Origin: Blasia pusilla
Lineage: Eukaryota > Marchantiophyta > Marchantiopsida > Blasiales
NCBI GenBank assembly: GCA_050084515.1
Contig: CM114275.1
Coordinates: 23,002,001 to 23,066,000, forward strand
Direction: 5' to 3'
DNA: 64,000 nt
Shown one piece after another: positions 47,180 to 59,699 of the stretch. Numbering within the stretch: position 1 is the stretch's first letter; every line of letters starts with the position of its first letter. The position numbers and the translations under genes are program-made. The notes under the pieces are model-generated. The model searched no databases. It saw only the letters and a list, made by a program, of their open reading frames with translations, and was not told where the DNA came from.

Positions 47180-48620
47180 CACAATCCCCCTTCCCCAGGG
47201 AGAACTCTGATGGCGGAGCTGCCATCAATCTGGTAACATCTGGAACAGTGTAAAGACCATATCGCATCCCAGACACCGCCCTATGTCGGAGCGCCACCGC
47301 GTGCCCGCGGGCGAGTTACGCGATTGGCATCCGCGACAGCCCCAGCCTCCTGAAGGTTGCAAGCTAGCAGCCGGCAGCGCATGTAATTGTTCCAGTATTT
47401 GAAAGCGTTTCCGAAGAGTAATGTTGCCGCGTGCTTTCCCCCAGCGTCTGCCGATGACGGGACGGGCACCCGGGTTCTGCCGTCAGCGTGGATGAACGAA
47501 TGGTTACGTCCGTCCGAGTCGCGTGGATCTGTCCGCCCCTCAGACGAGGACCGGAAAGTCGTCCCCGGGCCTCGGAACTGATGAAGTGTGTGCCGTCCGC
47601 CTCAGCCTGTTCTCCCCGCGTGGCATCCAGCCAGCCAGCGCGCAGCAATGAAACCGTCCTTCCTTCGTAGACGGAAGTCGTAGCGAGAGATCTGGCGAGC
47701 CCCTTCCCTGTGGAGCACAGCTGTCAGAAGAGTTATGACGGGCCCGTCATATCTGTTCAGGCTTTCTGTTCTTCAATCAACAAGAGCGGACTCCTCACCG
47801 ATCGGCTGAGCAGGTAGGAGCCCGACAATGGTAGCAGCAACAACAACAGTGCGCTGCAATGTGGTTACGAACAGATCAGGCTCATAGATTTAGTGAACAG
47901 GAGGAGGCAACTCTACAGGAGTAGCAGGGCCGAGCGACTCTGCGAACGAAACGAAGACTTCGATCGGGATCCTTATGGTTGGCAACAGATTTTCCAGTGT
48001 CAGACAGTTTCGCATCTCTTTACCTTAGAAAAGCTGCCAGAGCTCGCAGACGGACAGGGTCCATGCAAAATCCAGCAGGAGGTCCTGTTCATTGCTCGTC
48101 ATCGAATCGTCAACAGCTTGCTTTCCGTAGCCGGTCGAGAGGATCATCACGCCCGCCTGCTATTGCTGCCGCTTCTGCAGATCAACGGAATGCAACTCGC
48201 CGTGCTGAACCCCTGTGCGGCATAGTGGAGTGGAGAGCGGAGCCGTGGCACGTCCAGCAATGTCAGACAGCGGCCAGAATTCTCTGTGTGCATCACAGAG
48301 GCTCTCGCTCGGTGCGATCAAGATCGAGTGCAGCCATCGCCGAATGCGCTGCATGTCGACCTCTCGCGCGCAGTAGCGGGGGCACGACGGAAGGCCCCAT
48401 TTTTTCGGGCGGGGGCATGGATGCAATGCTGATCGCGAATTCCCGCTAAACCCGCTGTGGTCGATGTCGGCCGCAGCGGGAATCCGCAATCCGCGCAACG
48501 CCAGAAAGCTCCACAAGGCAGCACACGTCTCCTGAGGCACGGCTTCGCTCACGAGGTCCTCTCGAATCCTCCGAATTCTTCGACCACACGCACACACTCA
48601 CACACATCACGAGGCCTCCT
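47180..48620. other. GC-normal island, product not assigned
   Basis: The composition resembles the gene regions. The + frame 47979-48449 begins MATDFPVSDSFASLYLRKAA and is Ser/Arg-rich and partly protein-like. A second + frame, 47893-48225, overlaps it, and minus frames are also open. I see no splice-consistent model and no family motif. It may be a decayed gene or promoter and leader sequence. Confidence 0.25.
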
Positions 48621-50040
48621 TGCGGTTTCCATTCCCACGTACAGAGAGAAATTATGTTCATTTCCATCGACTTGAGCATGGAATCAAATTCAAATGCACA
48701 TAGGCACACAAGCATATTATGTTTCAAACATGGGTTGTCTAGCACGCCACATCCCTAGAATTGAGATGGCACATTGAACTTGAATTCATGTTGTTGATGA
48801 CAAAACTAGAAGCTAATCATAACACACACATTGTCACATCTATAATGATTGTAAATAACCTCTTTCGATTACATCCTTTCGCAATTTGAAAACAACTCTC
48901 TTGGCCCAACCAATTGTAAACATACTTAACCGTTTGAGTCGCTCTTATTACCATTGTATCGCACATTCCATACTCTCCCAAACACCCGTGTTCCCACATT
49001 GACAAGTCCCACAAGATGGACAAGGCATGCCATAGTGTGAAAGTATTCCCGTCTAGCTCAACTCCCATCCCCATGAGGATCACAAATGTGGTTTCCACTT
49101 CTCTTAAAATGAACTAGAAAATTTCTATCAAATTGAAAGATAACAATTTCGATTCGTAAACCATCATACAACAATCGCCGAAGTATGATGTGAGTCATCC
49201 TATCACCCCATATGAGTGCCTCCCATGCCAAGAATTCCCCATGGGTATGACAACCCCATATATGGGAAAAGAGAACAAATCCATCCACTTAGCTCATGAG
49301 TTCACGTCTACCCATCCTAAATCTATGTAGATTCCAATACCATATCTATCATATGTTTGCAATGCACGCGGGTGACTTATGTGTGTGCACTCTCTTCTAG
49401 AAAAGAGAAAAAGGCACTTTTTGAAGGGATGGAATCAAATAAACCCATGAAAGAATACGGATCAGTTATTTCCTCAGCATGCAAAGGTACTTTCTTTTTT
49501 AAGGTCATTGAAGGAACTCATGAAGGAATTTGCTATGCAAGTACAAGAAAAAAATATAAATATATCATATTTTCCCCATTTTTCGTGGTTTATTTAGAAA
49601 ATGATTCTTTCTAAGGGCGACATGAGAAAACCCGTGCTCCAAATATATTAAGAGAGAAATAAAAATAGGAAGAAAAAGGCAAAAGTGAAGGTTTCTTTTA
49701 ATCTAGATTTTCCCTATAATCTAAGAAAGAGGACGATTCTAACAAGGAATTAGAGGATGAAAATTAAGCGCTCAGTGAACAATAAATATGATCCTTTCGT
49801 CGTTCTTCTAGAAATTTTGGAAGAAGCGAATCATTCGAATGGATTAGAAAAATAATCTCCATAAGAAAGACTATTCGAAAGGGAGCAATGAATGAAGCAA
49901 AAGTGATGTTTCTTCTCGATCTTCTAAAAAGAAAAACTTAAGACGCGAAGAATTCACGTGGAATGGAGAAAAAACATAAGAAAATGTAAAATATGAGAGA
50001 AATGAATGGAAAAAAATGTATTGTATTAAAAGTGAATGAA
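48621..50040. other. AT-rich, no supported gene
   Basis: A + frame of 85 codons at 49357-49614 is not convincing. From 49640 on, the DNA is purine-rich on the + strand and has an organelle-like look, but I cannot match it to an organellar gene. Confidence 0.3.
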
Positions 50041-50066
50041 TTCTTAGAAAAGAAACCCAAAAAGAA

Positions 50067-50190
50067 AGCTCTTCAATAAGAGCGCAATAAGAGGGGATTT
50101 TTTTTTACACACTATTTGTTCTTATTGCGCTCTTCGATAAGAGCGCAATAAGAATGAATAAAAGGGGATTTTTTTTTTACACACTATTTG
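50067..50190. repeat. tandem duplication containing a perfect 16 bp stem-loop
   Basis: A unit with AAGAGCGCAATAAGA, poly-T and ACACACTATTTG is present twice. Between the copies, 50119-50134 and 50139-50154 form a perfect 16 bp inverted repeat (TTCTTATTGCGCTCTT and its complement) around the loop CGAT. Confidence 0.9.
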
Positions 50191-53100
50191 TCCCTTTCCA
50201 TATGAAATGAGAAATGTACGACGAAAAGGAATAAAGTGGATTTTTTAATATTTAAGAATACTACCGATTCCAAGGAATTGAAAAATTACAAAAAAATTGA
50301 ATTATTTTCCTAGAAAATATCCATTGCGGAAATTGAGGTGGGTGAAACCTCCGATCAAAGGAAAAGTCTTAGAAAAAATTAGAGTCGAAGTAATAAAAAT
50401 TCCCACATAAAACAAGAACGGGGCTTTAAATTAAAATATTTTCTTCAATTTATTGCAGAAATTAAATGGATCATGTAAAGGAAGGAAAAGGGTGACATAT
50501 ACTTGTAGATTCCACTAAGGCTATTTGAGAAGAAGTGGTTAAAGTGCCCCAAAGAAAGTAACATAACAAGAAAACAAAATTTTGGCTAAGTCTTCATGTA
50601 TAAGTGAAAGTGGGAACAAATTTAAGTTAAGGAGAAGATGATCTTTAGAGTCAAACAATATAATCAATATTTTGTGTTAGAACTATCTCTTTTCATTTTA
50701 TTCATGTTGAAGTTTTCCATCCCAAGGAAAATCTTAAAACTTTAAGAATTAAAAAATAATTACATTGGAATTCGGGGCCAGGAATCCGAAGCAATGGGCA
50801 TGGTATTTCTTATGCAAAAGAAACCAAGAATTTATGCTTAAATTCTTAATGAGGAAGGTGTTAAAAAGTATTTTACCATTAGATTTCTCCACTTAATTCA
50901 TTTTTTCAGCTTGAGTTTTATTTTTATTTCTTTTGAAATAATTATTTTCTCTCTTAAGAACGAAAGATGATAGCCCACTAACTTTAATATTTGCGTCGAA
51001 ATTTTTTAGAGAATATATACATAAAAATTTCCCAACATTCCCATAAGGAAAAGGAACCACACTACAAGAGTAAGTCCCAAGAATTTCCAAGAAAGAACCA
51101 CTTTTTCAACTAGCCCTTGGCCTTGAGCTATGGATACTCATTGCACCTAAAAGCCCAAATCTACGAAGGCAACTTCCACATCAAGGAATAGGAGAAAATG
51201 AATGCATTAGGAGGTGGGTCCGGAGGATGAGCTCCAAAATCCATGGCCCACTACAAAGAACAAAGGCAATGGCCACAATCAAAACACTTTTTCTTCCTAT
51301 CACTTCTACTCCACAAATCTAGTGCTGCACCACAATATGACCCCACCAAATTTGGAGATGTCAAGGTCCACCCACAAACCTATATTGGGAAGAGACACCA
51401 TCATAATATCCATCAAAGAAACCCATCAAACTTTTCTTCCACCTCTATTCTACAACCTCTAGCATAGCACGACCATCTAAACTCAATTTGTGGGGAAGTT
51501 CCAAGGTCCACCCACAACCCTATTTTAGGAAGAGACACCATAATATACAAAAAGTAGTGTTTTTTTTTCTCTCACAAAGAGCCCACATATTCTCTCACGC
51601 CCATCAATGAGGGAAAAAAAGGGAGGTGACTCCAAAGTTCTCACCTTTGATAGCTTGGAACACTTGGGAGGAGTAGAGTGGTACCCATCCGTCTTGGCCC
51701 GGGGAATGGGGGATATGTGTAAGAGATGGGTTAGGTTAGGATGCTTTTTGGGCACCTTTGTAAGTTTTGTTGGGTGTTCTTCCCCAATTTTGGATCAATC
51801 CCAATAATTATCCATGGTGTAGGCCTATCTTTTTGACACAACTCTCGATGAAGCAAGTGCTCTTCCTTCAATAGCCCTCATAGCCCAATGGTCTCCCCAC
51901 TCAATAGCACATCTATATTCCATGGGTGATGTCATGGAGAGTTCATAAACAATGGTATCTCAACTTCTCCAAAGGAAAAGAACAAGAATACAAATAAATA
52001 AACCTTTGGATTTTGGAACACACCACCCATATATAGCTATGCCCCCCTCAAGTATTACAACTTTTTTTCTTTGACTTGAGTGGGGAGTGGGAGCAGGTTG
52101 AACAAGGAAAGGAAAAATAAGGATGCCTCAATGGAATTTATGGTTTGGGTTGAAAAAATAAGGTCCCTATGGATATTGTAGGCACATCTTGTTGACATAG
52201 CAAGGGGTGTAATGGAAGAAGTGGCCTTGTCCTTTTCCTCACCATCCCATGGACATATTTGATGATGCATTTCTAGTTCTTTTATAAATTGCAAGACTTA
52301 GCTCATACCATGATGGATAGGTGGGTATTTGTTTCATCATGCTCTTGTAAAATAATGGTGGGAAGAGAAGGTTCCTAAGTTCCTATTGTTTCCTCATGTA
52401 ATATGCAAGACCATGGTAGTTTTCCTCATAATGAGAAAATATCTTTAAAAACAAAAACCTTGTCTCATACGAAAAAAAATAATGTGTTAAGAGAAATTTT
52501 TGGCAAATGGTGACCCTATCTATTACACCTTATGACCCACACTCTTAAGTTTCATGATACTAATAAACTACGACATTCTCAAGCTGATTATTTTTTTTCT
52601 TTTAAAAAACTACAATCTTAGCCTGAGAGCAATCAGCAATTGCAATATGTTTTGCTTTAAAAATATTTATACAAGCAAAATATTTGAAGCATGGTTTGCT
52701 AAAGTGTTTGTCTCTTCGCTATTTCAATATGTAAAATAGAGAACTTACAAGTAAGATGTGTTTGTGCTATGAACAAAGTAAAACAATTGATGGTTCTCTA
52801 ATTAAGGGGAGTCTACTCAGATGGGACAAAGTAGACATGTTTTGCCATTTATTAGTTTTTCCACCATAAAACTACTCTTCTAAGTATTTTTATAGTGGAA
52901 ATAAAGCAAGAGCCCCATATTTTCCTTGATTTGAAACCCCAACACACACTAGATCCACTCCACATTCCAAAAGTTGAGAAACTGCTCCTCTTCTACTACT
53001 ATTATTATTATTATTATTCCAGTGAAGTAGCCTTTTGATTTCCTTTTTGGCACACAAGAGATAATATACCCTCCTATTGGAAAATGAGATAGGTTTGCAT

Positions 53101-53400
53101 GGCACCGAATTCTCAACTATTATAACCCTCTTCCACCTTTTGACCGTTATATTTTGACGTGTCCCTTGATGTGTACCAAGGGTATTTATTTTGAGGCAAC
53201 AAAGTCAACCTTCATTTTGGAGAACATATATTCCATTTGCTCAACAAGAAATATCGTGCTCTAAAAATATACATCCGACCTGAGGATAGGATAGGGGTCT
53301 ACAAGACACCCCAAGTACATCACGATATCATTATTATTATTTTCCAGCTTCAATATTTTGTTTCTTGTGAGTTTATGCTTCTTCCTTCTTAGTTCTTATA
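50191..53400. other. AT-rich, no supported gene
   Basis: One + frame near 50305-50410 is briefly protein-like (PLRKLRWVKPPIKGKVLEKI). Near 51362 and 51506 the phrase AAGGTCCACCCACAA recurs with its flanks. A trinucleotide (ATT)n repeat lies at about 53002-53018. Confidence 0.35.
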
Positions 53401-53758
53401 TTTTTTAAATTTCGCCAAATTTATAGTTTTCTTATATATCGTAGATGAGGAGATCTACATCGAAAAAGTAGGATCGGTAGAAGAAAATTCTTTATAATGA
53501 ATTATTTAGCTAATCCCCTCTTGTATCTTGTAAAAAAATTTCATAGTTCCAAGCACACGCTTCTCATGGACATACTTATTTTTAAAAATTTCGCCAAATT
53601 TATAGTTTTCTTATATATCGTAGATGAGGAGATCTACATCGAAAAAGTAGGATCGGTAGAAGAAAATTCTTTAGAATGAATTATTTAGCTAATCCCCTCT
53701 TGTATCTTGTAAAAAAATTTCATAGTTCCAAGCACACGCTTCTCATGGACATACTTAT
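53401..53758. repeat. near-perfect 179 bp tandem duplication
   Basis: Units 53401-53579 and 53580-53758 differ at one internal base (T at 53495, G at 53674), plus two at the very start. The event is recent. No gene or element end coincides with it. Confidence 0.95.
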
Positions 53759-55170
53759 GAGGTGTACATATGAAATAAAATAAAACGTGATATAAAACTC
53801 TGTTTAAAGAGAGGAAACCATGCCCAAAATTTTTCTACATACGTCAAATTTTCTTTTCATTGAGATTATTATTTTTAATCCATGTATCATTTTAATTTGA
53901 TTTTAATCCCTACCCACTTCACCTCTCCCATGCCTCCCCACATTATAAGTTGCCCACTCTCGAGGTTGTGTGTGGTGGAGCTCTTGATGAAAGCACATGT
54001 CACAAGCACCCAAGAATATAAATTTAAATAAAGGGCTGGTGTTGTGAAAGGGTTTTTTTTATTATTATCTTATGGAGGGGAGGCCTCGAGTTTTGAGCCT
54101 CCCATTTTCCTAAATAGAAAATGGAGTGCTCTTGTGTAAGTTGGTGAGCTACCAAGTTTGGTAATTTGTCAAAGCCCAAGGGGTCATAAAATAGAAATTT
54201 GGGATAAAAATTTCAGCATTGGAAGCATTTTTTTCACACTCTAAATCCACATATGCTTCTAATTAGAAGATCTTATTTGGGCAACATTAAATGGAGGTTT
54301 GGAGTGCATTTAAAGTGGAGGTTGATACTTGGAGAAATTTTATTTTGGCCTTTTTAATCCATAGATGTTTCTACTAAGAATATGGAACTTGGGACAAATA
54401 TAGTTGTGGGGTCCCTAGATTTGGAGTGAATTCTATGGAGAGATGTAACGTCCCATGCGATGATGCTAGTAAGGTGCCCGTGGGATGCACATTTCTTTTG
54501 AAATTCTAGTTTGAGAAGGAAAGAAAGTAATAACTATTTTTTTCTAAAATGTGAGAATTTGAATAAATTAAAAAGAAGAAATTGGGTAAAGTTAATATAA
54601 AAAAATCCAACCCTCCCATTAAAATTTTCAAGATATATAAATATTTCCAAAAACTTTTGAAAGACAAAAGAAACCCTTCCCTTCCTCCCTCCCCTCCAAC
54701 CCCCTGAGTCCATCCTCTCTCCTCTACATGCCCATCCCCTACTAATATATTTCAATATTACTTTTCACATGTAAAACATAGAAAAATGAGAAATTTCATT
54801 AAAACAACAAGTTCAAACTTGAAGGGAAATGAGATGGTTATTTTTTAATCTTATCATTCTTAAAGTTTAAAAAATAAATGACTTTAGAACGAAAAAGATA
54901 GCTTTGTGATTCCCTATCAATCACCAAACTTTTATTTATCTTCTTCTTCTTCTTTCATCTCATAAGAAATTTCACTACCCTTACTTTCAATTTTAAAAAT
55001 AAATAAATTTTTACATTTTAAAGTAATGAAATTTTAACAAGCATTGGGATATTGAAAAAGGACCCTAACCCTACCCTAAATTTTTTCAAGAGAATTTTTT
55101 AATAATTTATTGATAAATAAATAAATCCAAATCCTTTAAAAAATACTTAATTATAAAAAAAAAAAAAACC
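53759..55170. other. AT-rich, no supported gene
   Basis: It contains the Helitron-like end listed at 54466. No exons can be defended. Confidence 0.35.
54466..54497 (-). mobile_element. degenerate Helitron-like 3' terminus, minus strand
   Basis: Read on the minus strand, GTGCATCCCAC (hairpin with one mismatch) is followed by GGGCACCTTA and CTAG. This matches the end at 30878 in sequence and spacing. The next base is C, not the usual T, so it is either mutated or coincidental. Confidence 0.35.
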
Positions 55171-55420
55171 CTCTATCATGTCTCCTCTCCTCACTCCACT
55201 ACTCACCCATCACCTGCTCCCTCCCCTTTCCCTCTCACGCCTCCTCGTCCCTCTTCTCCCATTCCCATTCCCACTCCCCTTCTCTCACGTATATTCTCTC
55301 TTTCCTCCCCTATCGTGCTCATACATATCGTTACACAACATACATCGTTGGTCACATCTACACCGCCCAACACTGATCTTCTCCACACACGGGTAGATCC
55401 ACACATGTACATAAATCAAC

Positions 55421-55738
55421 TCATACATATACATGGAGATCACACAACCCCTTCCATGCCATAAAAGGATTGAACCGTGTCGGGGTCCGTATCTCTTGGA
55501 AGTCGCACCACGTGTCGAACTCCTGGATAAAATCATTTAAGTCGATGGTACCCACTGCACCTAAGAAACGACGCATGCCCCGATGGTCCATATCGTCCAT
55601 CTCCTGCCAAGTGATACTGCCTCTGTCTGCGATCTCGTCACCAGACCCGATGTCTAGTGATGACGATCCAGCCACGGATGGATGTCGAGGTAGCTCCTCA
55701 CTCGTAACCCCTCGGTATCTCAGTCCACTCCGTGTCAC
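55421..55738 (-). pseudogene. truncated gypsy-type gag
   Basis: The 105-codon minus frame contains FIQEFDTWCDFQEIR and FNPFMAWKG. This is the start of the capsid-like gag domain of plant Ty3/gypsy elements as I know it. Similarity ends abruptly at the Trp-Lys-Gly stretch, where AT- and CT-rich DNA begins. The rest of gag and all of pol are missing. Confidence 0.55.
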
Positions 55739-56770
55739 ACCACTACTAGTGCTTGCACTACCCCGTTCTTCCGAACCCTAGAAGAACGCCGTGATGACAA
55801 CCATGTCTCACCCGCTCAAGCACTCAGACTCACCGAGAGTCTCCCACACTCCTCACTAGCTCACCTATGCTAACGTCAATCCCGTGATGACACACCCGGC
55901 CTCACGCACACTCAACACTCAGGCTCACCATGAGCCTCCCAACTGACTTACCTAACCTAGCGACACGCTCAGGTCATACATGCGACCCCTACTCGGCAAT
56001 CGCCGTATATCCACCAACATGCTACACATGAAAAGAGTCTACACTGCATCCCACCTAGCACCAGCTACTACCCGGTACCCATCACTCTCAATCACAGAAG
56101 ATAAGTGTGAGGAAAGGGACTCAAATGGATAACCTGATCACGCCCTCCAACCTACTGCACTATCAACACTCACTCCTCCATGTGATGCTGATGACTCATG
56201 TAGCACGACACTCTCCTCGATCAACACGTCAAACTTAACGTCAACATCAACACATGTGTCTCCACCACATCCTCGCCCATATTGGTCAAGTACTACCGCG
56301 TCGGCCTCCCGGCGGCTGCAAGGAAAAAACCCTCCTTTCCCGACATCCCGTTGTTCTCCCGTCAACACTACACTCTGTGCTACACTCCAACACCTTGTCT
56401 GCCACTCTACTGCTGCTCTACTCTACAATCTGCACCTGCGAAATCTACAAAAAATAGACAGCGCTTCCGCCCACGATCTTATGAACAGAAAAATGACCAA
56501 CAAAATGCCAACTAGCGTCTCGAGAGGCTCCCGACCGAGGCAACTCGCTTGCCTACCTTCAAACAACGAATTCCCACCAGCCCCCTCACGTCTTTCTCAT
56601 GTAAAAACAAAGAGTAGTAAAAACGGCACACCCGACCTAAAACTCCACTCCTCAATCTACATCGGCATATCGAACCTCGTCCACCCTGCGCTATCAAGGA
56701 ATCCGGACGCTAGCACCCTAGTCCTATCTCACACACATAAAAGAGAGGTGCTCCAACGGCCCAACATGAG
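55739..56770 (-). mobile_element. probable leader/LTR of the truncated gypsy element
   Basis: This GC-normal segment lies between the gag start and a TATA box on the same strand (56808-56801). I could not locate the LTR edge or a primer-binding site. The + strand ORFs here are shadows. Confidence 0.4.
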
Positions 56771-56771
56771 A

Positions 56772-56886
56772 AAGATGGCTTAGGAAAGCCATCTTCCTCT
56801 CTTATATAGGGTTGGGAAGAGCCAAAAGGCTCTTCCCCTAAAAATAGCTATCCCCTTGGTAACCTGCGCGCAGTGGTTACCAAGGG
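56772..56886 (-). promoter_or_regulatory. TATA box set among three perfect stem-loops
   Basis: On the minus strand, TATATAAG reads from 56808 to 56801. Perfect inverted repeats lie at 56772-56795 (10 bp arms, AAGATGGCTT), 56814-56837 (10 bp arms, GGGAAGAGCC) and 56853-56886 (12 bp arms, CCCTTGGTAACC). Two are upstream of the TATA box and one lies just downstream, near the expected start of transcription. Confidence 0.65.
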
Positions 56887-57059
56887 CGGGTGACCTAGTC
56901 AACAAGTCACCCGATTGTGAAAGACCTCAACAAGAAAGTTTTTAGAAAGGACGTTCCTGACACAATAGACCTATCCTCAACCTCATCCGACACCGTGGGA
57001 CAAAGTTACACTCAAGATAGTCCGATGGCTCCTACGCCCCATCCACGATAGATCTCGGC

Positions 57060-59128
57060 CTATCGGCTACTCAGATGTGATATCCCTCTCTTGACTGAAT
57101 TCCCTAGCCTTCAATATGCATGTGTCTTATGCAAAAATGCCTTAGAGGATGTGTCAACCACATCCTTAAAAAAAATCCCATGTTAATAGTATAGATTTGG
57201 AATAATTTTTTCCGGCACTTTAAATTTATGCATGTCTTTCATTTCAATATCGGATGTGGGATACATTAAATAAATATTTTAGATTACGTCATCTAATCCT
57301 TAACATTAATAAGAGTATGAACATATGTATGTCTCTTATTAGAATATGGGACATATTGATTGCAAGGTCGCTTGATTTTGAAGTGCAATCTACATGTAGG
57401 AGGTAGCATCCCAATTGAAAATAATTAGGGGGGAAATCACATTTTTAACTCATATATGTCCCTCACTAGAGTATGGGATGTGGAAAAAATTAATTGTAGG
57501 GTTGTGTGATTTGGAGTGCCTTATATGGGGAGGAAGTAGGATCCCATCATCCTGTGTGACAATATTTGAAAGATTTTTAGCATTTTGAACCCATATATAC
57601 CCCTCAATAAAATATGGAACATAGAATCTTCTTAAGGATACCTAGTCCTACATAACATGTGTTATATTAGATAGTAGTATTCATAATCATCGCGTTCGTT
57701 ATTTCTGTCTATATTGAAGTAAATTTTCAAATTTATATTATGGGAGTTCGCTTGTGCCCCCTTTAACTTTTTAAATAGAGTTGGTGGAATATTTTAGGCG
57801 GTATTAGCACAAGTAATAGAGTAATTTGATCATCAGATTTTCATGACCAAAGTGAACTCCTAGAAAAGAATATTTTGATCACCATTTTCAAAGCCCTATA
57901 CTCTAACCTAGCTTAATATATCATGGTCTACAACTTTAGTGGAAAAATATTGTCCGTTTTTCTTGGCTCTTCTTTCAATTCTCCTATTATACGAGTCTTG
58001 TTGATCATTATCAAACATGAATCATGAATCCTAAGTCTAATTATTATATCTCATAAATAAGAGGCACGTTCTTCCCCTTTTCTTTTTTGAAGAAAATATG
58101 GGATGATTATATCAAAACAAGTCCCAAATCTGCTCCACTCCACTCTAAGAATAGTGCCAAGAAAATAGCACCAAGCTTAAGCCACAAAGGAAAGTCTAGA
58201 ACCTAACTCTAGTAGCACAAGGCACTTAGAGCTTGATTCAGATTCCTTAGATACACTTGTTATGTTCAATGCCAACACATATCCATTCTAGAAATTGGTC
58301 CCCTTAATAAATAAATAAAACCCTATAAGACCCATGATACTGCCAATGTGAGGCCTCAACTACTCCCATGACTCAAGAGGGGTTGATGTTGAAAGAAGTA
58401 TTGAAGAGCTTCTATGGTCGATTGGAGAGATCATCGATCCAAATCTATCACGGTTGGGATGTTTCGCTACTAAGTGATTCTGAAATTTTGAGCATACGAA
58501 GAATTTGGATGAACAAGGGTATTTGGTATCTCGACTAGACGACCCTCAAGGCCCCAAATGGGGGACAACTTGTGCAAGTTGAGGCATGAATGCAACTCAT
58601 CAAAAAAGAGATAAGATCCCCTCCATCAAACTCAAAAGACAAACCCCACTATAATCTTGCATACCTCCCCCTTTGGACTAGGATTTATGGTGGTCGACTC
58701 TCTATCCGTCCAAAATAATGATCCACCCAAAACCTTATGGACTTAGGAATTCTAAATCCCAAATCGCCTCACCAAGAAAAAAAATAGAAAAGGAAGCATC
58801 ATAGAAAACCAAGGGATATGGGGAATCAAGGACCTAAATGAGGGTACTCATAAAAAAAAGGAGCAAAAAATAATATATTGGGTACTTCTATGTAATAGAA
58901 AACATATGGAAAATCTAAAGGACCTGGTAGAACATATCTTACATTACATGGAGATGGATGAGGAGGGCATGGGAGGAGAGGAAAGTCACATGAAAAATCA
59001 TTCTCATCATCAATAAAAGTATAATAAAATTTGGGACTTATAACATGCGATAAAAATAAAAATATTTCACCGAAATAACATGAAAACATTAACCTTTCCT
59101 AAGACCCCCGTCCTTCCGAACAACTTTG
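57060..59128. other. AT-rich, no supported gene
   Basis: Diverged phrases such as CATATAT(G/A)(T/C)CCCTCA and ATATGG(G/A)A(C/T)AT recur between 57220 and 57610. They suggest old short duplications. No coding exon was seen. Confidence 0.35.
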
Positions 59129-59625
59129 TTTATTGTAGGCAACGGATCTCCGTAGCTTTGCAGCTTACCCAAGCTAATGGGCTTTTGCGGCGAGCTCATG
59201 TTGTGGGAGACACCGGCACTAGAGGCCCACTTAATGGTAATCATGTCTCTCTAGGTGTTGCTGATATTATGTTTGTTGTTGGTGATGCGGTCATACCAGG
59301 GCTACTACACTAGATCCCATCAGAACTCTACTGTTAAACGCCTTGGGCCGGAATAGTATTGGGATGGGTGACCTCACGGGAAGTCCTAACGCTGCATTCA
59401 ACCTTTTATGGCCGTTGGTGAGTTTGGTCGATAGGAGGAAGGCCCATGTCAGGGCCGATTTTGGCCTTCAGGTTTTTGGCCCTCTATGCTCCTCTCTTTT
59501 GTATCTCTAATGGGTTTTCCGTCAAGTGCTTTTATTAAAATTCCTTGTTGCTTGTTGGCGGTGAATTCAATTATAAGAAGATGTGGCCTTTTTTTTTTCC
59601 AGGTCGGTTGTGGTTTAAATTCCCT
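59129..59625 (+). repeat. dispersed repeat carrying a 5S rRNA-like segment
   Basis: The outer parts (59129-59282 and 59556-59625) match the shorter copy at 24661-24865. The middle holds the 5S-like sequence and about 155 bp of further sequence. Cassandra-type TRIM elements carry 5S in their LTRs, and SINE3-type elements carry 5S heads. I see no second LTR or primer-binding site, so the class is open. Confidence 0.65.
59283..59400 (+). pseudogene. 5S rRNA-like sequence, about 118 nt
   Basis: It follows plant 5S rRNA nearly end to end. GATGCGGTCATACCAG is the 5' stem region, GATCCCATCAGAACTC is the conserved helix, GGATGGGTGACCTC is the box C region, and GGGAAGTCCTAACGCTGCA is near the 3' end. 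Substitutions in the box A region and the 3' stem make a functional ribosomal role unlikely. It is single-copy here and not in a tandem array. Confidence 0.85.
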
Positions 59626-59699
59626 TCCTCGTATCCCACATGGATTTTCCATCCATTAAGTGAAGCCTATTATTTTCTTCTCTTGGGCCCATGAAATAT

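Noticed and set aside
50400-50900. Possible gypsy integrase tail or organellar insert
   Set aside because: A few peptide pieces looked suggestive (VFHPKENLK), but stops are frequent and no diagnostic motif could be found.
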